From the NCBI GenBank assembly GCA_036936605.1, contig JAUPFV010000004.1, positions 92,530,334-92,594,333 of the forward strand: a stretch of DNA of 64,000 nt, written 5' to 3'. Positions within the stretch are counted from its first letter, which is position 1, and every line of letters starts with the position of its first letter. Position numbers and translations under genes: made by a program. This DNA is from Limnanthes douglasii subsp. nivea (Eukaryota; Streptophyta; Magnoliopsida; Brassicales; Limnanthaceae). Below the pieces are notes generated by a model. The model saw nothing but the letters and a program-made list of their open reading frames with translations, did no database searches and was not told the origin of the DNA. Shown here piece by piece: positions 34,001-44,599 of the stretch.

Positions 34001-36719
34001 AGTCATTTAACTTGTGTCTAAAGAAGCATGTTAAATATTATATGTGATTTTTTTATACATGTTGTCTCCCAAAAATACATCATAATACTCACTCCTTTAT
34101 TTTTCCGTTCAAGTGAGAAATTCAACCGCTTATTTTCAACTTCCAAACGGTACATCCTACTATGCCTTTTCACCATAACGTTGTCACATAACAACGAACA
34201 TGATAGTCCATCGAAACTTGCAATACTTGAACTTCGCGACCCTGCCTTTTTCTTTCTCTTTGCTATTGTTGTAGTCGAGTTCTTTTTTGCCAAGAATTCC
34301 TGCAGTATAACTTCATATTCCTCTCCTTTCGGTGGCGGTGTTGTGTTATCATCAAACTGAATGTCTGATCATTTTATACAAATTGTTCCAGCCTCAGCCC
34401 GGAACAATTTATCTGCCTTTTTCTTGTTCGGTGGGTAACAAATTTCTTCTTTTTCCAACTTCTTACCTCACGCGTTTGTGCTCATCTTTCAGAGCTTCAC
34501 CCTAATTCCACGTTTCCAAAAGCTTCCCATTCAGACTCTGTCAATGATAGCTCACTCTTCATAACCTAACAAATCACCCTATACTAATTAACTGTTTGAT
34601 ATACATTTAGTTTCTCAAATTCTATTGCATAATAGTGTGACTATACTGCATGCAATTTGTGAATAACTACATCACGATTTATGTGAAGTATAACATCACT
34701 ACCTACTTACTACCATAGGGATTTTGATTGATGTTAGGTTATCATTGCGAGATAACATTCATTATACTGATGCGATTTTTGCATACTATGTTATTGCTAG
34801 ATACGTTACACTGAAACATTGCTAGATATGTTATATTATACCATCAGTTTTTCAATCAAATATATCTTACTTGCGCGTCTCTTAGCTGGATAACCATCTG
34901 GATCAATTCCATAGTCGACTCCTTCCCCTCCAATCCCCACCATTTATAACATCTAGGTATGATGTTGGACCTTGGTATTTGAACCTCCATCAAATTATGC
35001 TCTATAAAAAAGGGCTGCATAAAACAAAATTCTAACATTCAACGATGGTTTTAATAACTAACATAATTGCATAAGCCATCTTACTTACGAATAAAACAGC
35101 AACGCATCCGATAAATTTCCCGAGGTTTCCAGCCTTAATACATTTTTCAAGCGACGTGTGCAGCTTCTCAACTATAGCTCTAGACCAATCGTAGTCGTTG
35201 ATTTTAACCATATCCTCCGCGTAGTATACTGTTGTCCAACCCACTATATCGTCTGAAACTGAAAAGAATAGTGTCGAGCATATGAAAAGTATCAACATAC
35301 AAATAAAGTCTTTCGCCTCGTCCTCACCTCCATCCCTAATTGATTTCTCTATAGATTGTTGCAACCCAACGGACAACATACTACATTACTGCAACAATAC
35401 ATCAAAACAAATATAATATTTGAGAATTCATTTACCATTATCAATGAATTCGATACAGATTTGTCATTCATCGGTATGCTCTTCCTTTAGCGGGGACTCA
35501 AAAAGTACTTCTGCATTAGCTGAGAATCGTTCTAAGCCCCTTCAGCGTACCGACCAATGAAGGCCCCTGCTTTATTCAAAGGCATCTCCTCATTCTTGTA
35601 TTTCAACCCAAAAATGGCCTATACATCCGTTGTAGTTAGCTTCACATACTTACGCCCTATTTTGAAAGCCTTCGCGTTCACATCGTAAAAATTGGCAATT
35701 TCTTCGAGTAGTTTGTGAAACTTTTTCAACTTCAGATCCTCGTTCCTTACGTCGAACGATGTTTTCAGAAATGTATAGAATGAAGTGTCCCTACTCGTTT
35801 TTATGTGTTCAGCCGTAATTATATTTCGTCTGAGAAGGTTAATTAAACTCACTAGACCATACTTGTAGAATATGCCTCTCGCAGTCATGTTTGCCTGCAT
35901 AAAACGCAATTGCAAGTTTTAAATTAATTTGCCAAATAAACATTTCCACATACATCAGACACGTCAAATAGATTGACTATACATACACACAATGCGATTG
36001 TAGCGACCTTTTTTATTACACATTGCTAGACATTACTAAACCTCCACTCATTGCATTTTACTAACAAAATAAATACATTACCACACATACAAACATTACT
36101 AGATATGGTGTGACGATACTTCAAAAACTACAGACATTGCTAGACACATTCACAAACAGCCAAACAAGATGCGATTTATGCTTACCAAATCATGCACGCC
36201 CTTAGTCTCCGAAACCCAGTCCCGATATCAACACATAGACTAGCAAAACATCAATCATGAACCAATAATTCTCTCAACAAGCTAATTACGACTAAAAAAC
36301 TCTCACCTAAAATACTCATAATTTTAAAAAAAATTACCCAAAAACGAAGAACAAGGCAACGCAAAGATATGTAACTTATGAAATAAAGAACATGCAAAAT
36401 AATAAATAACTGGTGTATTGACTGACGTTTCTAAACCAAAACACCTCTGCAATCGTAAACAACAAGGTTCGAGTGACTTTTTTTTCGAAAAAAATATCTT
36501 CCGTAGTTAATGGTGCACAAAAGTACACGTTATAAGAATGCTGAAACGACGTCGGAATATCTTTCGGACGACAATGTTCACCGGCGACGTTGACTTCGAC
36601 TAAGTTAGCCGGAGACGTCGACGGTTGACTGTGCCGATACAGATGAGAAGACGGTTGTCTTGAGACTAGGTTTATGGGTTCCGTATTGGGTCTCATTTCT
36701 CTCTCTCTTTTCAAAATTA

Positions 36720-37265
36720 TAAAAGTGAAATTGTAGAGAAAGGTAACCCAAAAGTCTGGCTTAGTAGTAAAAAAAAGTGGGTTCCAAACAAAATTGGTGG
36801 TCCTTTTATACCCTATATGGTATTTTTGTCCAATATTTAGGTCAAGTTCTTTAGGAAACTATCCCATTGTTGGTACTACTTTAGTATTACCTGAGAAGGT
36901 ATTTATGAGTAGTTTCTTCATAAAAAAAATCGTATACAACCGATAAAAATAAATCAATGTAAAAAATATCGAAAGTATTATTACACAATTTTGTTTAGAA
37001 TTTCGTTTGCCATATAGAGTTTATAAATATTAGGGTTGTCGTAAACCAAATATTTTGTAATAAAATAAAATTAAGAGAACAATTTAAGGTTTTGTGAAGT
37101 TAAAATCTTTTAAAAAAAATGAATGCTAACATTTTCCATTTGGAGTTTAAAAAATAAAAGATGATAAAATATGCGTAGATCCATTAGAAAAACAAAAAAC
37201 AAAAAAAAAACCAACAAAGTACATAAACGAGCTAAAAGTATAATTGTAGTTTTCAACTTTTATAA
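36720..37265. other. Intergenic DNA between MULE and Pack-MULE
   Basis: No gene seen. The stretch 36760-36900 may contain the right end of the large MULE (a short resemblance of AGTAGTACCAAC and AAATACCATA on the reverse strand to words at 13728-13850) but this is weak. Confidence 0.35.
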
Positions 37266-37548
37266 TTCTATTAAGGGCAACGCTAAACCGAGACCCGTTT
37301 TGGTTATAACGAGACCCCGTTATAATAAGACCTTTTTCAGCTATAATGAGACCCCAAATTTTACTAAAATACCCTTAATATATAAACCTTTTTCAGCCGA
37401 CTATCTCTCTTTTCTCTTTTTCTTTTTTTTCTTTTTTATCAAATTCAAGTTGCAGCTCGCATCTCACCAATCAAAATCAGAAAACTATTTTTCTTCTCTA
37501 ATTAATCTCTCTATCTCTAGAGAACTCATTTCCTAATCAAAATCAACA

Positions 37549-37983
37549 ATAGCACCCCAAGCAGAAAAGAAGCCGACTGAGAAGAAGGTCGCCGAGAAAT
37601 ATCCCTTGGCCGCCGTAGCAGCTGAGAAGAAACCAAAAGCCAGAAAGAAGTTACCAAAATAAGCTGGCGCCGGAGCTGATAAAAAGAAGAAACGATCCAA
37701 GAAAAGCGTCGAGACCTACAAGATCTATATCTTAAAGATCTTGAAGCACGTTCATCCCGATATCAGTATTTCCAGCAAAGCTATGAGAATCATGAACAGT
37801 TTCATCAACGATATCTTCGAGAAATTGGCTGGTGAGTCTGTGAAGCTTGCGAGGTACAACAAGAAACCGACAATCACTTCAAGAGAAATCCAGACTGCGG
37901 TGAGGTTGGTGTTGTCTGGTGAATTCGCTAAACATGTTGTATTTGAAGGAACGAAGACTGTTACAAAGTTTACAAGTTCTTAG
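37549..37983 (+). pseudogene. Histone H2B pseudogene inside the Pack-MULE
   Basis: A continuous frame of 144 codons reads as a plant H2B: the Lys/Ala-rich tail (APQAEKKPTEKK..), [20 protein letters not shown], the histone fold ([40 protein letters not shown]) and the C-terminus [10 protein letters not shown]. The start codon position is ATA instead of ATG (37549-37551), and codon 38 is TAA (37660-37662) where the family has a sense codon, so full-length H2B cannot be made. An ATG at 37741 could start an 80-residue fold-only protein. Other changes from typical H2B include PGELAKHAV-like to SGEFAKHVV. There is no intron, as in normal plant H2B genes, so retro-copying cannot be told from DNA capture. 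Confidence 0.9.
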
Positions 37984-38054
37984 GTTATGGAATTTGGGGA
38001 TTTAGGGTTTCTGGTTGTAGAGTCGGAAGACTGTTACAAAGTTTACAGGTTCTT
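37953..38054. repeat. Duplicated H2B 3' end
   Basis: GAAGACTGTTACAAAGTTTA followed by CA(A/G)GTTCT occurs at 37953-37980 (spanning the last H2B codons) and again at 38026-38052 in the 3' flank. It is a local direct duplication of the coding end, 73 bp apart. Confidence 0.8.
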
Positions 38055-38365
38055 TTTACGCTAATGAAAAGTCGGAAAGTTCCACAAGGCGATATTAAAA
38101 TATAATTAAAATATAAAGAGAAGTTTTGTTAAAGAAGAGGAAGAAAATAGTTAGATTTTAATGTAATTCATTCTTTGGGTATTCGATTAGTTTTAGAGAG
38201 AAGTTTAGTTCGAGAAAAGGAATAAAATTGTTTAGATTTTTGGTCAAAAACTTGGTTTTATATGATGGGTAAAATGATGATTTTACATAAAATAAAATAA
38301 AAAGTTTGATTTAGGGTCTAATTATAGCCAAATAGAATCTAGATATAGCCTTGCCCTTCTATTAA

Positions 38366-39815
38366 TAAACATGACACGATGTGATACCTACGTGTAAAAT
38401 ACAAATTAGACTGCCAGTATTATTTCTCTTCTAAGAAAACTCATTACAAAAAATAATTGAGTACATTTTAAATTTAATGATAATATAAAATTCTTTCTCA
38501 TAGCCGTACGAGATTTTAAGCGACCGACATCAAATAAGGACGGAGAGAATAGGACCAATGACTTCTTATACTATCGTAAATTAATAATAATAAAAACCTC
38601 CAAAACACAACACGCGTGTATGGGATCCGCTGCACCGGTCGCAGTAAATCAAACCAACAAGCTGGTGAATTCAGATTTAGTAAACGAAGAATAGCTTGTT
38701 TTCTGATAAAAGGTAACAACTGTCTCGCTTTGATTCGTTATACTACAGCTCACAGTAAGTTCAGTGGATCTCTCCCATTTTTATAATTTCTCTATCGGAT
38801 CCAAGTTTTTTCATCACTCTCACTCCTCTCACACTTCATCGTCTTCCTCTAGCAGATCCACAATTGATGTCCCACTCCATATAACCAGTGGAAGCTCTAA
38901 TATTCCAGGCAAGTGATCAAAATCTATTTCATAAACTCAAACTCCTTGAAAATCAATTACTGTATCTATATACCACTTCGTGTTGATTTTCAATTACAAT
39001 GTTTAGCAGCTTAACGTTTCTCACATGTAAAGAGATTCCCTCGTATGCAAAAAGTTGAATCAAGTGTTTTTACTGTAGTCTTGTTTTCGTTCAGCTGCTA
39101 TTTCTTTTTGGATTTGATAGAATCGTAGAATTTCTAACCTGTTCAAGTGGATAACTACGAGATAATGTAGAGTTTTTAGGTTCTTTGAGATGTTGATATC
39201 CTTAGTTTGAATTTGTTTTAGGCTAGACAGTATCTTTGTATATAGTCAAAATGAGATGGATTGCAAGTATGTGGCCTTACTGTAGGGCTTTTGAATGATG
39301 TTTATGTGTTTTCCTTATGTGTAATTTGTTGGACTTAGTATGATTGCCTATAGTTGCCTTCGACTCAAAAGGGAAGTAAACAATAGTTTAGAATTTTCCT
39401 ATGTTGTGATTAATATGTCTAGTAGTGGTACTGAACACGGCTCTTTAGTACTTACTCTTTAAGTGCATGAGCATGCTATGTAAATGCACTTAGGAAGCAA
39501 GAAATATCCATATATTTTAGATTTGAGAAGTTGTTTTAAGCAAAGGATGGAGATTTTATCTGTTCAAGTGGGTGATTTTAGTTTCGGAAATTCCTATTCA
39601 TTTACTACAAGTGATATATCATATATGTTATGCAGTGTTACTACCTGCTGTCTTTTCTTTCCTTTGTAAGTCTGATTTTATATTATGTCACCCAGATCAA
39701 GCATCTTGGTCAACAACTCTTCTTGAAGCATACAATGGATTTCCTCAGGACATCTCTGACTTCAGTTTAGGAGTTAGATAGATATTATTGATGCAGTTTC
39801 TGGTGTTGAAAGAAA
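38366..39815 (+). other. Promoter and 5' UTR region of the TBL gene
   Basis: No coding gene is recognised. Sequence around 38740-38910 (CT-rich, CACTCCTCTCACACTTC, ending ..AATATTCCAG|GCAAGTG) looks like a first untranslated exon. The next AG-preceded exon-like stretch is near 39690-39815, suggesting an intron in the 5' UTR. The exact transcription start cannot be placed. Confidence 0.4.
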
Positions 39816-42079
39816 ATGTTAGGAGGAAATAACTTCGTTATCAGAGGGAGTCATCTTTCACTTGCCGTAGTTCTCCTTGTTTTCACATTCCTATTTCTCT
39901 GGACTTGGGAAAGGAATCCGTTCCGCGATCCTCTGTTGTCAGTCCAACATCAATATTTAGTGCCTTTTTCAGGTTTGTTTTGCAACAGCGTGTGCATATA
40001 TGCTCTACCTTGCACGTTACAAAGTATATGGTTCATGGTTGTACTATTTCTTGTCCATTTCTTTTCTTGGCGTGGCATGTTCATTTTACGTTTTTAGTAT
40101 TTGACTGGAGAATTTAGCGTTGTCAGAAGAGTACACATCTAAATATAGGAACAAACTGCTTACTACTTTCCTGTTTGGTTATGTTGGATCATTGCTTGAA
40201 ATATACTGGATTGATCCTGTCAAAATGCACATCCGCAATTTGTAGTTTCCGCCCTTCCTATAATACATCTTTGATGAATTAGATATTCGACTTTCTCTCT
40301 CTCTCTCTCTCTTACTAACTCGCATGCAGACCCACTAGCAGAGGGAGGAAATCTTTCCTTTTATTATGATATCTTGACTAAGTCGGTGGCTGGTCGAATG
40401 TTTATAGAAATCAAACCAACAATGACTGACGTTGTTTACTCAGTTGTCTATTCCTGAATTATATCTACTTAATAAGTTTTTAAAACACTTATATTCCTTT
40501 TCTGTTTTTCCAGTTTCAGCAAAGCACCTATGACAGGAATGCCTTTTCTTGGCATATAGGATGTTTATGAGTTTTTATCTATTTATAAGGTTTTTTGTTT
40601 TGGGCCTCCTTATATCACATCATTTTATGGTTATTTCTCTGTTTTCTCCCTTTTATTTTTATCAAAGCATATACTACTCTTAATTTCGCATTAGACTTTC
40701 ACCTGTAATGAGCATCATGCCTCAAAGTTATAGCGATTAATCGTTTCTCGTTTCTTTACTCTACAGTCTGTAACCACACTAAAGGTAGATGGGTTGCGGA
40801 TAAGAGACGTCCGTTATATTCTGGTGAAGGATGTAAACAATGGTTATCAGGAATGTGGGCCTGTAAAACCATGGATCGAACAGACTTCTCCTTCGAAAAT
40901 TACCGTTGGCAGCCACAAGATTGTGAAATGCCAGAGTTTGAGCGAGCTGCATTCTTGAGAAGGTATACATTTTTTTCCTTTTCGGTTATTTTTTCAGCAA
41001 CAAAAAAGATAGACAAATCTTTCCTAGTTGTCAAAATTCCACTTTCACAATGCCTATCTATTAAAATTGCATCTACATGAAAGTGTTCTCTAATTGCGTT
41101 GTATTTGTCAATTGTTTTTATTTGTGCAATTCAAACAATACTTAACTTGCAAAATTATGGTTCACCATAGTGCAATATTTGAAGGATAAGTCTCTTTCTT
41201 ATAACTTTGTATTCTAGCATGCAGGACAAGACACTAGCTTTTATAGGAGATTCATTGGGAAGGCAACAGTTTCAATCAATGATGTGTATGGCCACGGGCG
41301 GGGAGGAAAACCTGGAAGTTGAAAATATTGGGTGGAAATATGGTCTGGTAAAACCAAAAGGAGCCATTCGTCCAGATGGTTGGGCTTACCGGTTTCCAAA
41401 CACCAATACCACCATCTTATATTACTGGTCGGCCAGTCTCAGCGACCTAGTTCCCGTTAACGGTACATACGTGGAAATGCATTTGGACCGCCCACCAGCT
41501 TTTATGAGACAATACCTCGATCAGTTTGATGTGTTAGTTCTGAATACCGGACACCACTGGAACAGAGGAAAGCTTGAGGGGAACCATTGGGTGATGCATG
41601 TAAATGGGACGCCAAGTGAAGACCAACTTCTTACCGATATAAATAACGCCAAAAATTTCACGATGTTCAGTGTTGTTAGGTGGCTCGATTCACAACTTCC
41701 TTCTCATCCCCGACTGAAAATTTTCTTTAGAACTCTGTCTCCTAGGCACTTTACAAATGGGGATTGGAATACAGGTGGAAACTGCAATAATACCACTCCA
41801 ATGACTCAAGGAAGTGAAGTCACACAGGACGGTTCAAGTGATCAAACTGTTGAGGCTGCTGTTAAGGGTACAAGAGTTAAGATTTTGGATATAACAGCTT
41901 TGTCCGCTCTAAGAGATGAAGGCCACATATCTGGGTCAACACCGCTAACATCCAAGCATAAAAAGCCAAAGAATATAGCTAAAGAAATTAAAACCGTAAA
42001 TGATTGCTTGCATTGGTGTCTTCCTGGCATTCCAGATACATGGAACGAGCTCCTTGTTGCACAGGTACAGTATCAATAA
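39816..42079 (+). CDS. TBL14: Trichome birefringence-like (TBL14/15/16-type) polysaccharide O-acetyltransferase
   Basis: Three coding exons, 39816-39972, 40767-40962 and 41218-42079, join in frame to 404 codons, with GT..AG at both introns. Residues 1-13 are cytosolic and 14-31 ([18 protein letters not shown]) form a signal anchor, as expected for a type II Golgi protein. The Cys-rich PMR5N region follows (53-117: [10 protein letters not shown].., [25 protein letters not shown]). Next comes the PC-esterase domain with the GDS motif [10 protein letters not shown] (Ser130) and the C-terminal DxxH (DCLHWCLPG, Asp380 and His383) of the catalytic triad. The family acetylates cell-wall polysaccharides such as xylan and mannan; the substrate here is not determinable. 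The last exon ends VAQVQYQ-stop, normal length for this clade. The symbol is the closest family name, not proven orthology. It converges on the FSH gene about 400 bp downstream. Confidence 0.9.
40294..40312. repeat. (TC)n microsatellite in TBL intron 1
   Basis: A 19-bp uninterrupted TC run. Confidence 0.9.
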
Positions 42080-42485
42080 AATGATCTGAGAGATATACAC
42101 AATTTGAATCCTGCAAATCTTTGTGGTCGAAAACAATGCTTTTCTACTGATTATAACACTTTGAATTCTTGAAATATTATTTTTTGAGCGAAGATAGGAT
42201 TTTAGTTATTGACATATTGTGAAGAGTAGAGCTGGCCGTGTAAGTTTCATTGTTGATCTTGATAGAGCACATACATGTTTACATTTCAATATTTGTTGTT
42301 GTTTGTTTCACTGTCGTAAAGACGCATTATAGCCAATTAAAAAGTCTTAGACTGCTTAAACTAATTACTGGTTACTGCAATTATATTTGTCGTAGCTGAT
42401 TTTAAAGTTGTCATTATTTAGTATAATAGAGAAAGACATTACTTATTACATCACAATCCCATAGAGCTTGCACAGTAACAAACAT

Positions 42486-42640
42486 CTAAAGTACAGCGAC
42501 ATCGATTCCTGTCTTGTTCATGTTCTTATCTTTTCCGTCAAATACTTCTTTTGCTGCCTCTATCTCGACATCGATTTCTGTCCCCTTCATGTTCTTATCT
42601 TTTCCGTTAAATACTTCTTTAGCAGCCTCTTTCTCTGTTT
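42486..42640 (-). repeat. 72-bp in-frame tandem duplication in the FSH gene tail
   Basis: Two adjacent copies encode EAAKEVF, then N or D, then GKDKNM and an EID/GID ending. The DNA copies are highly similar (AAGAAGTATTT(A/G)ACGGAAAA on the minus strand). Confidence 0.9.
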
Positions 42641-43795
42641 CCATAGCTCCCTCACTTGGTTTCTGTAGCTCGAACTTCTTATCTTCATCATCATTATTAT
42701 TAGTGCATTCAACTAGGACCTGCTTTGTCAAGTTTTGTAATTGCACCGTAGCTTCTTTATCTAGTTATTTATCATCACAGTACCAGCAGTTAACATAGAT
42801 TAAGTTCGAATCTAGTTAATTATAAAGTTAGAAGATATATATATATGTACATACCTATTCTTGGTACAGCGTGACCTTGAGGATGCCTTATAATAAGAGG
42901 ATTGTCAAAAGCAGCAGCAAGTTCCTCAGAAGGTAACTTTAACCAATCTTTGTCTCCTATGAAATGCACTGATCTGACCTTAATTGGATCTTTATAAGCA
43001 ATTTCACATATTTTGGGATCCCTAAACTTAGACCCTGATATCGATACAAACAGTTTCATTTCTGGTTGATCCTTCATGACCTTTCCCTGTTTCACCATTT
43101 ACAACTCTATAGATACAGAAGAAGAAAAAAAAAAGTCTGCTACGGATACGAGAGGCATACAACTTACCTGTGCTTGGTAGCCTAGCAAAAGAGCTGCTAG
43201 TGTTGCACCCTGAAAAGACATTGAAAAGGTAATCCGGTTTGTAATGGTTAGTAGTATCAAAGATCCAGATACCATTTAAAGCTAAAAATTAAGCTTTAGT
43301 ATAGTTTTATAGGTACCTGTGAAAAACCAAGGAAACCATGAAAAGGTCCTTTAGTTGTGATGTATTCACACAAGTAGGAAATGCACTCTTCCAGGTTAGT
43401 GTATTCTGTGAAATCCTGTTGCACAGATAATTGAACAAAACTAAGCTAAAATATGGACTATAATTCAAAACGGAATCTAAGAGAGAGTGAATTAAATTAA
43501 CCTTGTCGAACTGAAACCACTCGAAATAAGGTGGTGGAAAAAAACCTTCGATATCTGATTTTCCTCCGGCCGGAAATATTCCATCCGGAAAATCCTGTTA
43601 TAAAAACAGTCCGATAAATCAAATGTAGTTTCTTGATAAATAAGTTTTGGGAAGCGATAAACGCACCAAGTCGAAATGAGAGAAAATAGAAGTATCCCAT
43701 TTAGAAATTTGTTTTTTAAGAAAACTTCCACTGGTTCTAAATCCATGGAGACATAAAATCTTCATCTTCTCGGTCTTTTTCTCGACAGAGTCCAT
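42486..43795 (-). CDS. FSH-family serine hydrolase (esterase-like, alpha/beta fold)
   Basis: Six minus-strand exons: 43795-43667, 43594-43502, 43415-43317, 43209-43168, 43086-42855 and 42760-42486. All have GT..AG borders and together give 870 nt (289 aa plus stop) with frame kept at every join. Motifs of the FSH1 family are MKILCLHGFRTSG near the N-terminus; the nucleophile elbow GFSQG across the exon 3/4 junction (Ser106); GDKDWLKLP with the probable Asp168; and HPQGHAVPR with His193. Plant members are usually annotated as esterase or dihydrofolate-reductase-like by old transfer; the real substrate is unknown. No signal peptide is seen, so it is probably cytosolic. Oddity: after residue about 200 the protein has a Lys/Glu-rich tail containing a 24-residue tandem duplication (EAAKEVF(N/D)GKDKNM..). 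The ATG at 43795 was chosen because it opens the frame just upstream of the conserved strand. Confidence 0.9.
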
Positions 43796-44590
43796 TTTGT
43801 TAAATTTCTGCTGCCGATTTCACCTGTCTTATTTAGACATTGTGGGTTACTAGTGACGAAATTGTTGAGTTATGTAGTAAAGAAAAAGTGAGTTGATGGT
43901 ACCTAACCACTAAGATTGATGGCACCTAACAACTCTCACTCACTGGCTGATAGGTGCTGCACGTGACGTTACTCCCCACCGCTGAGTAAGTTGGTTGTGC
44001 ATATTTACTATATTTGGGGAGTAAACAATTTGTTTAGATCTACTTACATTTTGGGGAGTGAATAAATAATAAGGTTGTTTGAAAAATTTGGAGAGTAAAC
44101 AAATAATACGGTTGTCGAAGATGCAGATTAAAGGAAGGGATCAAAATTGATTGTTGGAATCAACATAAGATCGGGGTCAAAGAAGAGTAGATAGCTATCT
44201 ACTTACGACAAAATGACTAAGAAATGTTCATATCTGCCAAAACACTAACATTATAAGTTTTTACTGCAACAAGACTTTTCTTTTACCATGACAGCCTAAT
44301 AATTACATTATTTTGCTGGGGTAAGGAAAATTTGTCGCCACAACATATGATTGGCAAATTACACAAATTCAAACTTAATTGTCATAAATCGATCGTACTA
44401 AAATTAACATGGTCCTAGAAAAATACAAGAAGAATATATTTCACAAATCCTGAAAGCATAGTTTGGAACAAATCCAAAAGCATTTAAGGATTGAGGAAGA
44501 ATCGTATACGAGGGATGTAGAAGAATAATTCAAGGTGACACATTCTGAGAGCGTGAATGCAATAGAACCTAGACACAAGAAGTAAAAAAT
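43796..44590. other. Upstream region of the FSH gene, intergenic
   Basis: No gene. A GCACGTGACGTTAC stretch at about 43958 contains a CACGTG/ACGT core (G-box-like, possible promoter element on the minus-strand gene). TTTGGGGAGT(A/G)AA(C/T)AA words repeat at about 44015, 44072 and 44090. Confidence 0.4.
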
Positions 44591-44599
44591 TCAGGCACA

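Larger units (their letters stand above)
13960..36714. mobile_element. Large decayed Mutator-like element (transposase + and Ulp1 protease -), split by Tat-1
   Basis: A MULE transposase relic (about 14990-17460, +) and a Ulp1-type protease relic (36714-29831, -) converge on each other. Between them the complete Tat-1 element sits on a perfect AGTGA TSD. Non-coding DNA on both sides of Tat-1 shares the same two recurring words, CATTGCTAGATA and TTGCGATT, which are rare elsewhere in the window, so both halves probably belong to one element. Plant MULEs that carry a Ulp1-like protease gene are known (Kaonashi-type). Removing Tat-1 (9.7 kb) and the hAT MITE leaves about 12-13 kb. I could not find convincing terminal inverted repeats, so the outer borders are estimates. 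Confidence 0.5.
29831..36714 (-). pseudogene. Ulp1-type SUMO-protease-like gene relic of the MULE (multi-exon)
   Basis: Minus-strand exonic pieces run 36714-36376, 35915-35619, 35379-35032, 35038-34856, 34293-34018, 33981-33754, 33598-33290, 33269-33048, 31653-31450, 31350-31096, about 30363-30270 and 30070-29831, separated by AT-rich intron-like DNA. The C-terminal part carries the C48 peptidase core: INNDGINHWT with the catalytic His at about 31100; LLVIDMENGTASSYN with the Asp just left of 30371; then RDIPQQEKNNLECGISVFYYME with the Gln and Cys at about 30000. A hAT MITE separates His from Asp. Upstream pieces are low-complexity, acidic or unrecognised. This is the kind of protease known from Ulp1-carrying MULEs; exon borders are approximate. 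Confidence 0.7.
37275..38356 (+). mobile_element. Probable Pack-MULE carrying a histone H2B copy (1082 bp, 9-bp TSD)
   Basis: It is flanked on both sides by TTCTATTAA (37266-37274 and 38357-38365), a perfect 9-bp duplication as made by Mutator-like transposases. The ends form inverted repeats: GGGCAACGCTA.. from the left and GGGCAAGGCTA.. inward from the right. About 32 of the first 43 positions match, including TTTGG.TATAA and AGACCC further in. The interior contains an H2B-derived reading frame and no transposase. A short non-autonomous MULE with captured host coding DNA is the simplest reading. Confidence 0.8.

Noticed and set aside
13720..36900. Terminal inverted repeats for the large MULE
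   Set aside because: Only short scattered matches (AGTACCAAC, AATACCATA) between 13728-13850 and the reverse strand of 36790-36890, with unequal spacing and no TSD seen.
37549..37983. Functional histone H2B gene
   Set aside because: The start codon is ATA and codon 38 is a stop; the copy is inside a transposon-like unit.
42062..42120. A further intron in the TBL gene at ACAG|GTACAG (42064)
   Set aside because: The reading frame ends three residues later at the length normal for the family after the DxxH motif, so a terminal exon is simpler.
41842..42136. Minus-strand frames over the last TBL exon
   Set aside because: Shadows of the strongly supported TBL coding exon.
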